Numbered from the stretch's first letter, positions 54,303-61,966 are shown. The stretch: 64,000 nt of DNA from Butyrivibrio sp. AC2005 (GCF_000424145.1 NZ_AUJI01000015.1:1-64000), one strand, 5' to 3'. Made by a program: numbers and translations. Notes: generated from the sequence alone by a model not told the origin.

Positions 54303-55307
54303 ATGGAAAAAATAAAAAATGTAATTGTTACTGAATTGGATATCGAAATTCTAAAGTGTCTATATAAGATGATGTTTCTGACTGAGACCCATATTAGCGT
54401 TTTAGTAGGTGAGAACTTAGGGTACGTAAAAGGAAGGCTAAAAAAACTTTGTACTGCAGGTTTAATTACAAGAACCACTCCAAACGGTATAGCTGTCAAT
54501 TGTATAACTAAAGCAGGTATAGCTGAGTTGGGTTTACCATATAGAAATATAGTAAAACCAAAACTTGGAAGATACGAGCACAATCTTGGTGAAGCAGATG
54601 TTTACGTATGGCTATCTATGTGGAGACGTTTTCAAGATGGCACTGAACATAGCTGGATACCATTTGGAAGCATTGTAACTGAGCGCGATATAGCAGCTGT
54701 TAAAGGAATGCACATAACAGGACACCGGAAAGATGGGCAGCCTATTTATGTCTCTGATGATAAAGATATCCATATACCTGATGGATATATCATTAGAAAG
54801 GATTCTTTTGCAGCTATTGAATATGAACGTACTGCTAAATCAAGTAACGCAATACTTAAGTCAAATATTAGAGAAAATATGCGGAGATTTCATTTTCAAT
54901 ACTGGATATATGATGATCCTTATGTTGGTAAAATTCTTTATGATCAGCAAAAAGAACTTGGGAAAAACTTAATGGCCGTTTATGACATACGTCAGATTCG
55001 GAAAGATATTGATGCTTATAAAGACAGAATTCCCTCTATTATATCTCAAAAGACCGGCATCCCTCGTAAATCCTGCTTGGGAACCCTGCTAGATCCTATT
55101 CCTCTGAATAAACTTCCTCTTCGTCCGACTTTTCAAAACCAAGTTACTTTTGAGAGTAGAGATAACTCTGTGGAAATGGCGTCAAAGAATCAAATCATAA
55201 AATCTGCTCCTGATAATATCACACCTAATGTAGCTACTCAAAGAAATCCATCTGAACCTGTTCAGAACAGACCTTTCAATGTCAAATCCTTTTTTGAAAG
55301 GAGGTGA
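54303..55307 (+). CDS. Replic_Relax-like winged-helix protein
   Basis: 334 residues. N-terminal winged helix (about 10-75: EILKCLYKMMFLTETHISVL, LCTAGLITRTT), then a domain with HIPDGYIIRKDSFAAIEYER and TAKSS, the pattern I associate with replication-relaxation (PF13814-type) proteins of Gram-positive plasmids and integrative elements. Overlaps no gene; the coupling-protein gene starts 6 bp after it. It may bind or process the oriT/origin, which is inference. Confidence 0.65.
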   Translation: MEKIKNVIVTELDIEILKCLYKMMFLTETHISVLVGENLGYVKGRLKKLCTAGLITRTTPNGIAVNCITKAGIAELGLPYRNIVKPKLGRYEHNLGEADVYVWLSMWRRFQDGTEHSWIPFGSIVTERDIAAVKGMHITGHRKDGQPIYVSDDKDIHIPDGYIIRKDSFAAIEYERTAKSSNAILKSNIRENMRRFHFQYWIYDDPYVGKILYDQQKELGKNLMAVYDIRQIRKDIDAYKDRIPSIISQKTGIPRKSCLGTLLDPIPLNKLPLRPTFQNQVTFESRDNSVEMASKNQIIKSAPDNITPNVATQRNPSEPVQNRPFNVKSFFERR

Positions 55308-55313
55308 CAAACC

Positions 55314-56945
55314 ATGATAGGTTTATACTTATTAACACTTATAGCTTTAATAATATGTCCCATTTCCGTTATTTTTATTATTTCTGCTGTCATAGCTAAC
55401 CATACCATATTTCATCGGAGATACTGGGGATATCTTATCATAGCAAGTTCCAGTGCAATAATTTTTTACATAGGAGTTCGTATAAATTCGCCAGTCATTC
55501 CTTTAGTTAAGACTAGAGAAATCATAGCAACAGCCTTTCCTTTTCTTGGGTGGGAGTTTAAGAAGATTGATACAATATCATATATCCTCAGCGATTTTAG
55601 GACCCTAGGGGTTGCACTTGTACTTGAGTCGGTTTCTTTGTATCTAGCTACTCTAACTCCCGAGCGCATGATGATCAATGGAGAACGCCAACGAGAAAAG
55701 TCAAAAATGACTCTACAGCGTATAGATTATATTCCCAAGCGAAGCCAGGTCATCTTTGGCGTTTCTGGATCTGGGAAAAGCGCCTATATCGGAAAATCCA
55801 TTGAGGAAATTCTAAGTAAAAATCCAAGTTCTTTTGTTGTCATTGTTGACGGTAAAGGTAGCACAGAAAAGTACTCTCTATTCTACTCGTGTATGATAAT
55901 AGCAAAAAAGCTTGATAAAAGGCTGGTCGTAATAAATGGAACCTCCAATAACGAATTATCTGACTATGTCTATGATTTTCTCGAAGGAATAGAATCTACT
56001 GATGCCATGAAGGATATGGTCATGTCTCTACTTGATAATCCTTCTGTACAAGCTTCAGCCGGAAGCGAACACTATAAAGTCATAACCGAGAGATACATTC
56101 TTAAGATAATTGAGTTCATGCAAAGCCATGATATCGATGTGACACTTTTTAATCTTCTAAAGCTCCTTGATCCAGCAGATCTTAACGCTGTACTTGATCA
56201 AATGGATTTTGATTCATCAGAAAAAAAAGAGTTAAAAAGATTTGTTGATGATAGCTGGTCTGATGTTAGGGCAAATGTTGAAAAGTTAAAAATGTTTATG
56301 GATGGCCAGGGTAAAAAAATATTTACCGGAGAAGGAGAACGTATAAATTTACGGACTGCTTACTCTCAAAGGGATATAGTTCTTGTTCTTGCAGATGAGA
56401 TGTCGATGCCGGAGCTCGCTTCAAAACTTGTACAACTGGTAGCATACGACCTCCGCAACCTTATAGCAGGCAGGTTGACAGGCTCTATTGACATGAACGA
56501 TAAAATTTACAGTTACTGGGACGAATTTTCCGGCTACACATCTGCTACGAAAACACTGCAATCAATCTATGCCCGCGCACGAAGTGCTGATTGCATATGC
56601 AGTCTTGCTACGCAAAGCTGCTCAGACATCATCGGCCTTGGGGATGGCTGGTTTGAACGTATAATTGATACAGCTGATCGCTATGTAATTTTCAGACAGA
56701 ACTCTGCTGAAGCTGCTGAATCTGCGGCATCAATATTCGGTACAGAGCTTCATGTTACTGATACCGCACGTACAAGTGAGCTACAATCCACCGGTGAAGC
56801 ATCTAATACTGTAGATAGAAGTTTTATTGTGAGTCCTGATATGATTCGTAATCTTATGGTAAACAGAGGCTTCTTATTAGATAAAACAAAAAGACCTAAC
56901 CACCAGCTAAAGTACTTTAAGAATAAATTCGTAAAGGAGAACTGA
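55314..56945 (+). CDS. VirD4/TraG-like coupling ATPase
   Basis: 543 residues. Three N-terminal membrane segments, P-loop GVSGSGKS (149-156), Walker B-like IYSYWDEFSG, and the TraG/TraM-recognition tail (ARARSADCICSLATQSCSDI, RYVIFRQNSAEAAESAASIF). Coupling proteins bring relaxed DNA to a mating channel. None of the channel genes is in the window, so the element would borrow one from another plasmid or ICE. Confidence 0.82.
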   Translation: MIGLYLLTLIALIICPISVIFIISAVIANHTIFHRRYWGYLIIASSSAIIFYIGVRINSPVIPLVKTREIIATAFPFLGWEFKKIDTISYILSDFRTLGVALVLESVSLYLATLTPERMMINGERQREKSKMTLQRIDYIPKRSQVIFGVSGSGKSAYIGKSIEEILSKNPSSFVVIVDGKGSTEKYSLFYSCMIIAKKLDKRLVVINGTSNNELSDYVYDFLEGIESTDAMKDMVMSLLDNPSVQASAGSEHYKVITERYILKIIEFMQSHDIDVTLFNLLKLLDPADLNAVLDQMDFDSSEKKELKRFVDDSWSDVRANVEKLKMFMDGQGKKIFTGEGERINLRTAYSQRDIVLVLADEMSMPELASKLVQLVAYDLRNLIAGRLTGSIDMNDKIYSYWDEFSGYTSATKTLQSIYARARSADCICSLATQSCSDIIGLGDGWFERIIDTADRYVIFRQNSAEAAESAASIFGTELHVTDTARTSELQSTGEASNTVDRSFIVSPDMIRNLMVNRGFLLDKTKRPNHQLKYFKNKFVKEN

Positions 56946-56946
56946 C

Positions 56947-57426
56947 ATGAATACAGATAAAAATTTCGACATTATTTTGGACAATATGGAACTGGGATCA
57001 AAAGTTCTTCATGTGCCTTTTTCCAGAGATATAGTTGAATTTAAGGATAATCTTCCTTCATTTGAAGGTGGCTTTTTTAATCAAAAGACTAAAACTATCG
57101 AGGTTTCAATAAATCAAGATCTCTCTATTATGCTATTTAACGCAATACATGAGCTATGGCATTATGCTGCGGACTATAAAGGAATGTCAAAGAGTACATC
57201 TACAAAAGATCCTATCATGGATTATGACGAGATCATGGCTGATGCCTTTGCTCACACATTTTTGAGTTTCCTCTATATGGATCAAGATGCTCTGTACCTC
57301 CAGAACCTAAAACTAAAATACACACACGATAAGGGCGCTAGGAGAAAAGCCATTGATAAAATGTATTTTCTCTACTCTTTAAGGCTTTTCTTCTACTCTC
57401 ATTGTAGACATATCACTTCTTTATAG
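56947..57426 (+). CDS. ImmA/IrrE-like metallopeptidase
   Basis: 159 residues. Zinc motif HELWH (His68, Glu69, His72) with the third ligand likely in DEIMADAFAHTFL (Glu95). Related ImmA proteins of ICEs cut the element's repressor to switch on transfer. Gap of 1 bp to the coupling gene. The XRE protein of this element is a possible target, by analogy only. Confidence 0.75.
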   Translation: MNTDKNFDIILDNMELGSKVLHVPFSRDIVEFKDNLPSFEGGFFNQKTKTIEVSINQDLSIMLFNAIHELWHYAADYKGMSKSTSTKDPIMDYDEIMADAFAHTFLSFLYMDQDALYLQNLKLKYTHDKGARRKAIDKMYFLYSLRLFFYSHCRHITSL

Positions 57427-57921
57427 AAACTGATATTTCTCCTGCGGAGAAATCTTGAAAGCATTTGCGCCAAAAGACTCCCTGTGCCTGATGTGGTTCG
57501 GGCTTATCGCAGGGTTCTCCTGAATATTATACAGTTACCTGCTGCAAGCATCATTTCACATATGATTTCTCTGCTCTTCTTTGAAATTACCACAGAGATA
57601 TTTCATGCCGGATTTCCGCCCATGCGCCCGGAAAACATAACAGCAGGACACGGCTTCCATGTCCGCGGTTGTCATTAGTATTGTTAAGGTTGCTTCAATC
57701 TCCTTCTCTGAGCCGCTATATGCTCTATCCAATAATCACGGAAATCCTCACTTAATCAGTGTGCGCACATTCAGCTTTCTGCATCATACTTCGGACTTCC
57801 CATATTGCAAGGACAAGCGTTGTGCCGGCGGAGCGGCATCCTTGTCAATACGGTTGCCCTTCGTAGGCTGATACGACAAGCAGAATGGTCTGCGAACACA
57901 GTTTTAAGGAGGATTATAACC
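57427..57921. other. Gene-free stretch
   Basis: A hairpin ATTTCTCC/GGAGAAAT (57435-57442 with 57446-57453) follows the ImmA-like gene, without a T-run. The remainder holds only short frames with no ribosome site and no recognisable protein. A segment around 57800-57860 is GC-richer. It may be a decayed gene. Confidence 0.3.
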
Positions 57922-58218
57922 ATGATTATTGAAGTAACGAGCGTAAAGATAAGCGACACAGAGGTGGAGATTGAAGGTAACAACCTAGAAACAATCCTTG
58001 TAAATGACAACCTTTTTGAGGACATGGAATCAGATACATGCAAGTTTGTTTTTCCCAGAGCACATGAGGACGGCGGAATGCCTGCAATGAAGTATCTCTA
58101 TCGTGTGGTAACTTCACAGAAGAAGTGCAAGGACGAGAAATCATTTGGCGAAATGATTGAGAAGCTTGCATCAGGTAACTGCATCATATCCTTATCGGAG
58201 AACTTCCTTCAGCGATAA
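57922..58218 (+). CDS. Hypothetical 98-residue element protein
   Basis: Starts at the ATG at 57922 with AAGGAGG upstream. Begins MIIEVTSVKISDTEVEIEGN, acidic with mixed α/β character and no motif I know. A strong terminator follows directly, so it is the end of a transcript. Confidence 0.6.
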   Translation: MIIEVTSVKISDTEVEIEGNNLETILVNDNLFEDMESDTCKFVFPRAHEDGGMPAMKYLYRVVTSQKKCKDEKSFGEMIEKLASGNCIISLSENFLQR

Positions 58219-58230
58219 GCTCCAACCACG

Positions 58231-58258
58231 ACAGGCTCCTTCGGGAGTCTGTTTTTTT
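58231..58258 (+). terminator. UUCG-loop terminator
   Basis: ACAGGCTCC/GGAGTCTGT stem (58231-58239 with 58244-58252, one G-T pair) closed by TTCG and followed by seven T. Confidence 0.9.
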
Positions 58259-58626
58259 GCGCAAACGAAACTGAGAAAACCCCCGACACCCAGAGCAGAC
58301 CGTAAAAAACATCCGGTCATCCTTCCCCGGTTTTCTCAGACTCTTTCCCCGAGCTGATGGATAAGAGAGAAGAGTAATCCAAAAATAATGATCATGAAGT
58401 TGATTGTGGTGGGATGGATTCTTATATGCCCCACAGTACTTCTGATGAAGCATATAAGGAATCTCCTTACAAAGTGCATACGACAGCTTTGGCTTCACAC
58501 TAGCCGTCTAGGACAGAACCGGCAAGGGTATACGGAGCTGCATGCAGCCCTTGCAGAACCTGTCCCTCCCGGCTGGACGTGTGGCAAAGCAGTCGTATCA
58601 ATGCACCTTGAAAGGAGAATGAGCCT

Positions 58627-58668
58627 ATGTGCGTTTTTACATCAGAAGCCCTGTGGGGCAACAGATAA
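58627..58668 (+). other. 13-codon ORF upstream of the DUF5688-like gene
   Basis: AAAGGAG then ATG opens MCVFTSEALWGNR-stop, a possible leader peptide 43 nt before the next start. Nothing else was seen in 58259-58711; the long in-frame extension of the next gene to 58388 lacks a ribosome site and reads like non-coding sequence. Confidence 0.3.
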
Positions 58669-58711
58669 AAAAGAAAAAGATGATGATTATAAGAAAAAGG
58701 AGATTAACAAT

Positions 58712-59620
58712 ATGATGACAGTGAGTGTTGCGGATTTTACGGATTTCAAGAATGAGGTTGTAAGGAACATTATGGATTTCCTGCCGAAGGGATATGAGGA
58801 TTCCGAGATAAAACTAAATGATGTGGTAAAGAACAATGATAGAAAGCTCTGCGGACTGACAATCAAGAGAAAGGATGTAAACATGGCACCTACGATCTAT
58901 CTAGATGATTTTTATAAGGACTATGAGAACGGAAAGAGCATGGATAAGGTCCTTGAAGAGATTGCAGATGTGAGAGAAAGATTTGATGTAAAGGAAGATT
59001 ACGATGTCTCCTACATATCAGATTTTGACAGCTGCAAGGATAAGGTATTGCCAAGACTTGTAAGCGGAGAGATGAATACAGAACTTTTGGAAGACAGACC
59101 ACACCGGTTTGTTGATGATCTTGCAGTGATATATGCAATAGAGATTAACGATGAAATGAGCATTCCGGTGTCTAACAGAATACTGGATATGTGGGGGATC
59201 ACGGAAGAAGAACTTAATAAACAGGCAGTTTCAAATATCCCTGAGAAAGCTCCTAGCACGTTAATTTCTATTGGAGAAGTCCTTAAAAGAATGATGAATG
59301 CTGATGATGTAGATGACATGTTTCCCATAGATAATGCATTTTATGTACTCAGTAACCGACAGCAGAAATTTGGTGCAGCAGCGCTACTGGATTCAAAGAT
59401 GATGCAGTCAATTGTTGAAAGATTTGGAGAGTTCCATATCCTGATGTCAAGTGTGCATGAAGTCCTGATAATTCCAGCTGATTTAACGAGCGATAAAAGA
59501 GATCTGGAATTCATGGTAAAAGAGGTAAACCGCACAATCGTTAATCCAATAGACAGACTTTCAGACAACATATATACCTACTCTGCAGAAAAAGGACTCT
59601 GTAGAACACAAAAAGACTAG
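58712..59620 (+). CDS. DUF5688-like protein
   Basis: 302 residues from the ATG at 58712 (AAGGAG 9 nt upstream). Resembles DUF5688 proteins, common in Lachnospiraceae mobile elements: NIMDFLPKGYEDSEIKLNDV, APTIYLDDFYKDYENG, FHILMSSVHEVLIIP. Soluble, no signal or membrane segment. Function unknown. Confidence 0.7.
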   Translation: MMTVSVADFTDFKNEVVRNIMDFLPKGYEDSEIKLNDVVKNNDRKLCGLTIKRKDVNMAPTIYLDDFYKDYENGKSMDKVLEEIADVRERFDVKEDYDVSYISDFDSCKDKVLPRLVSGEMNTELLEDRPHRFVDDLAVIYAIEINDEMSIPVSNRILDMWGITEEELNKQAVSNIPEKAPSTLISIGEVLKRMMNADDVDDMFPIDNAFYVLSNRQQKFGAAALLDSKMMQSIVERFGEFHILMSSVHEVLIIPADLTSDKRDLEFMVKEVNRTIVNPIDRLSDNIYTYSAEKGLCRTQKD

Positions 59621-59656
59621 CTGAGGTATCGGCTAAACGGCCAGAAAGGAGATTTC

Positions 59657-59773
59657 ATGGATTTTTGGTATGACTTTTTTAAAGGATATTTCTACAGCCA
59701 TATTTTAAAAACAATATATTTGAATATATCTGAGAAAACAATAAATAAGTTGTCAAAAAAAAGATATTTATGA
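59657..59773 (+). CDS. Small aromatic-rich ORF (38 aa)
   Basis: AAAGGAG 6 nt before the ATG. Residues MDFWYDFFKGYFYSHILK then a basic end. An aromatic amphipathic helix is possible. Lies between the DUF5688-like and ArdC-like genes. Supported only by its ribosome site. Confidence 0.4.
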   Translation: MDFWYDFFKGYFYSHILKTIYLNISEKTINKLSKKRYL

Positions 59774-59793
59774 AGAAAGCAAGGTGATTGGTC

Positions 59794-60081
59794 ATGACAA
59801 ATAGGCAGATTATTGCAAAAGCTGCAATTGATCATGGGCTATATACTGATATGCAAGTTGTAGAGATGTTAGATAATAACGAAGACATTCCTTTACATAC
59901 ACTTCAAGGATGGAATTTGATAGGTTCAAAAAAAGGTGTCAAATATAGAATCCGTGAAGGCGAGTATGGTATCAAGTGTAAATTATGGAAAAAAAGAGTT
60001 GTTAAAAACTCTTCTCTAGAATTTTATCTAACAACATCTTACCTTTTTTCTGATAAGCAGATAGAATTAGTCACTGATTAA
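59794..60081 (+). CDS. Small ArdC-like N-terminal-domain protein
   Basis: 95 residues from the ATG at 59794 (AAGGTG 7 nt upstream). The segment HTLQGWNLIGSKKGVKYRIR, then EGEYGIKCKLWKK and TSYLFSDKQIEL resembles the ssDNA-binding/anti-restriction domain of ArdC-type proteins. The usual C-terminal peptidase is absent. Assignment by pattern only. Confidence 0.45.
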   Translation: MTNRQIIAKAAIDHGLYTDMQVVEMLDNNEDIPLHTLQGWNLIGSKKGVKYRIREGEYGIKCKLWKKRVVKNSSLEFYLTTSYLFSDKQIELVTD

Positions 60082-60110
60082 AATTGATTATAATTCTTTA
60101 TGATTTTTCT

Positions 60111-60144
60111 TAACCATATATGGCTGAAAGCCGCATAAATACTG
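60111..60144. repeat. Composite repeat linking integrase leader, helicase start and 53.85 kb
   Basis: 60111-60130 (inverted) equals CTTTCAGCCATATATGGTTA at 52333-52352, over the helicase start codon. 60127-60144 (inverted) equals 53853-53870. Both matches are exact and overlap by 4 bp here. Confidence 0.8.
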
Positions 60145-60153
60145 AGTTTTTCT

Positions 60154-60182
60154 GTTGACGATCTTTTTCTTATCCGGTATCA
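60154..60182 (+). promoter_or_regulatory. Promoter of the integrase leader
   Basis: TTGACG (60154-60159), 17-bp spacer, TATCAT (60177-60182). Transcription would start near 60190, about 290 nt before the integrase ATG. Confidence 0.7.
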
Positions 60183-60189
60183 TGAATGT

Positions 60190-60446
60190 AAAGTAAATTA
60201 CATATTTCATTCACGGAGAGGCCAAGACAGCAGGAAGATTCTTCTACTTACTTCCTGCATTGATGGGTGCACCGGACAGTAGAATGTGGGATGCCGTAAC
60301 CACAGATAAAAAGCGGATAGTCCAGACGCAAAGCTACATTTTATAGTTTATGGACGAAAAAAAGCGATCTCAGATAGGAGCGCGACGGGTGAATGCTTAC
60401 AACTCAGCTAAACTGCTGTTGTAAGTGTTCGCCCGCTTTTTATTTG
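60190..60446 (+). ncRNA. Structured leader RNA with terminator before the integrase
   Basis: Contains a hairpin GCAGGAAG/CTTCCTGC (60229-60258), a TCCA...TGGA arm around GACGCAAAGCTAC (60324-60336), and GCG..CTC/GAG..CGC (60364-60383). It ends with an 18-bp hairpin (60386-60403 with 60418-60435) and CTTTTTATTTG, a very strong terminator 35 nt before the integrase start. GACGCAAAGCYAC is a core piece of c-di-GMP-I (GEMM) riboswitches, but the upstream GEMM half is not clear. Confidence 0.6.
60386..60446 (+). terminator. Intrinsic terminator gating the integrase
   Basis: 18 paired bases (three G-U), 14-nt loop, then a T-rich run. No gene lies between the promoter and this terminator, so it acts as an attenuator. 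Confidence 0.85.
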
Positions 60447-60480
60447 CAGTAATTGATATATTACAAAGGGCATGGTTACT

Positions 60481-61719
60481 ATGGATAGATCAACTCAGTC
60501 TTTTACAATTTCAGAAATCACGCTATTATTAAGTAGTGGAACAATGGAACCCGCAATGGTACAAGATATGTTAACTGTTGCAAAAAAGAATTATGTTCTC
60601 TCAAGACATAGCCAAAGTATTGCTCCCATGCCCCATGCAAAAGGCAGAAAAAAAGGCATGTGGAAAACTTATGTCTATGTCGAAGGTAAAAGAAAGGAGT
60701 TTCTTGGGAAGGACGAGTTTGAACTATATGATAAACTTTATGATTACTACACTAAGATAGATAATGCCTCAAAAACTCTTATAAGTGTTTTTGAACAGCT
60801 GTGCTCATATAAGAAAACTGTCATGATGCGGAGCCAGAACACTATCGATGATGACCGCTCATTTTTCTCTAATGTATCTACAGAGCTTCAGACCTCAGCA
60901 ATTCAGGACATCACTGAAGATGATGTTCGTTATTGGATTGTTAACGATTTTGTTTTGAAGCATCCAAAAGTTTCACGTTTCAAAAAGACTCTACAGTTGC
61001 TAGACCAGGTTTTTGAGTATGGTCGACGTAAGAAGGCGTGTACTGAAAATCCCATGTCATATATTCCTATAAGCGATTATCTTAGATACTGTGATACTAG
61101 CAAAAAAACAGATGAAGAAAAAGCTTTTTCTGAGAATGAGCTAAGAAGGATTTCTGAAGATACTCAAAGTCAGCAGTCAAATCCCCGTGCTTTAATGGCA
61201 CTTCTTGCAATGGAGACTGGCTGCAGAGCAGGAGAACTTCCGGCAATTCATGTTGATGACATTAACGATGATTACATACATATCCATCGTCAGCAGCTTC
61301 GTGAATCTGACCCAGAAACAGGGAAAAATCGGATATATGAAGTTAGCTACACTAAGGACGAGCGTACTCACCCACATGACGGAAGATATATTCCCCTTAC
61401 AGACAAGGCAAAAGCTGTAATCAAAGCGGCACATAATATTCCGGGAAAATCTGTTTATCTGTTTCATGACCCTAATAGTGATGCCATGGTAACCAAGGAT
61501 AGTTATTCACACAATCTCCGGAAACGCTGTTTGAGACTTGGATGTGTACCAACCAACAACCATGCTTTCCGGATGGCATTCAATTCCAGGCTGATCAGAC
61601 TTGGCTTTAGTGCTGATGACAGAGCACTCATTCTTGGTCATGAAGTTCAGACAAATGAATCCCACTACTCGCTTACTGATAAGCGCAGACTTGATGAGAT
61701 AAAGTCTCGTCTAAAATAA
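60481..61719 (+). CDS. int: Tyrosine site-specific integrase
   Basis: 412 residues from the ATG at 60481 (AAGGG 10 nt upstream; an ATG at 60472 abuts the site). Tn916-type layout: small N-terminal arm-binding domain, SAM-like core-binding domain (about 95-190), catalytic domain with Arg249 (GCRAGEL), His361-x2-Arg364 (HAFRMAF), His387 (LGHEV) and Tyr396 (SHYSL). Probably recombines the CCTCCTAAGCGG cores. Confidence 0.95.
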   Translation: MDRSTQSFTISEITLLLSSGTMEPAMVQDMLTVAKKNYVLSRHSQSIAPMPHAKGRKKGMWKTYVYVEGKRKEFLGKDEFELYDKLYDYYTKIDNASKTLISVFEQLCSYKKTVMMRSQNTIDDDRSFFSNVSTELQTSAIQDITEDDVRYWIVNDFVLKHPKVSRFKKTLQLLDQVFEYGRRKKACTENPMSYIPISDYLRYCDTSKKTDEEKAFSENELRRISEDTQSQQSNPRALMALLAMETGCRAGELPAIHVDDINDDYIHIHRQQLRESDPETGKNRIYEVSYTKDERTHPHDGRYIPLTDKAKAVIKAAHNIPGKSVYLFHDPNSDAMVTKDSYSHNLRKRCLRLGCVPTNNHAFRMAFNSRLIRLGFSADDRALILGHEVQTNESHYSLTDKRRLDEIKSRLK

Positions 61720-61720
61720 A

Positions 61721-61744
61721 AAGAAGCCTTAATAATGGCTTCTT
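61721..61744. terminator. Bidirectional terminator int / tRNA-Arg
   Basis: AAGAAGCC/GGCTTCTT (61721-61728 with 61737-61744), T-run on both sides. It separates the convergent integrase and tRNA genes. Confidence 0.85.
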
Positions 61745-61748
61745 TTAG

Positions 61749-61822
61749 CGTCCACGAGAGGATTCGAACCTCCGACCTCTGGCTTAGGAGGCTAGCGCTC
61801 TATCCAGCTGAGCTACGTGGAC
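61749..61822 (-). tRNA. Intact tRNA-Arg(CCU) carried inside the element
   Basis: 74 nt, cloverleaf with perfect acceptor GTCCACG/CGTGGAC, D-arm GCTC/GAGC, T-arm GGAGG/CCTCT around TTCGAAT, and anticodon loop CTCCTAA (anticodon CCU, reads AGG). The anticodon stem has one A-C mismatch (CTAGC with GCCAG). CCA is not encoded. It differs from the interrupted target tRNA in acceptor, anticodon stem and T-arm, and lies between the integrase and the right arm sites. Confidence 0.95.
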
Positions 61823-61854
61823 TTATTTATGATAATGGATGTGATATAAAATCT

Positions 61855-61873
61855 GTCACCCACTGTCACCCAT
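61855..61873. repeat. Right arm-type repeats of the element
   Basis: GTCACCCACT at 61855-61864 followed directly by GTCACCCAT at 61865-61873, the same motif as at the left end. It lies 51 bp inside the right core. Confidence 0.65.
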
Positions 61874-61923
61874 ATGAAATTATTAAAAAAGCGTTAACCA
61901 TGCGGTTTGTAGCCCATTCACAC

Positions 61924-61966
61924 CCGCTTAGGAGGCGGACGCTCTATCCAGCTGAGCTACGAGAAC
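61924..61966 (-). pseudogene. 5' half of tRNA-Arg(CCU), right attachment site
   Basis: Minus strand from 61966: acceptor GTTCTCG, D-arm GCTCAGCTGGATAGAGC, anticodon arm TCCGC and loop with CCTCCTAAGCGG (61935-61924). After that the sequence is element DNA with no variable loop, T-arm or acceptor 3' strand. It forms a full tRNA only together with 46546-46588. Its promoter must lie in 61967-62025 and now points into the element. Confidence 0.92.

Larger units (their letters stand above)
46577..61935. mobile_element. 15.35-kb integrative element in tRNA-Arg(CCU)
   Basis: Bounded by direct copies of CCTCCTAAGCGG (minus-strand reading; plus coordinates 46577-46588 and 61924-61935) that lie in the two halves of one tRNA gene. 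Pairs of GTCACCCA repeats stand ~55 bp inside each end, as arm sites for a tyrosine integrase. The integrase gene lies at the right end. The element contains its own intact tRNA-Arg(CCU), a replication module, a toxin-antitoxin pair and a mobilisation-like module, but no type IV secretion apparatus, so it would be a mobilisable rather than self-transmissible element. Confidence 0.9.

Noticed and set aside
58388-58711. N-terminal extension of the DUF5688-like protein
   Set aside because: No ribosome site at 58388, and the sequence changes character at the AAGGAG-preceded ATG at 58712.
60190-60440. Calling the integrase leader a proven c-di-GMP riboswitch
   Set aside because: Only one 13-nt core piece matches; the 5' CAAACC part and the tetraloop/receptor pair were not found, so only a candidate is claimed.
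46577-61935. Self-transmissible ICE
   Set aside because: No VirB4, VirB6-like, or other mating-channel gene was found; only the coupling ATPase is present.
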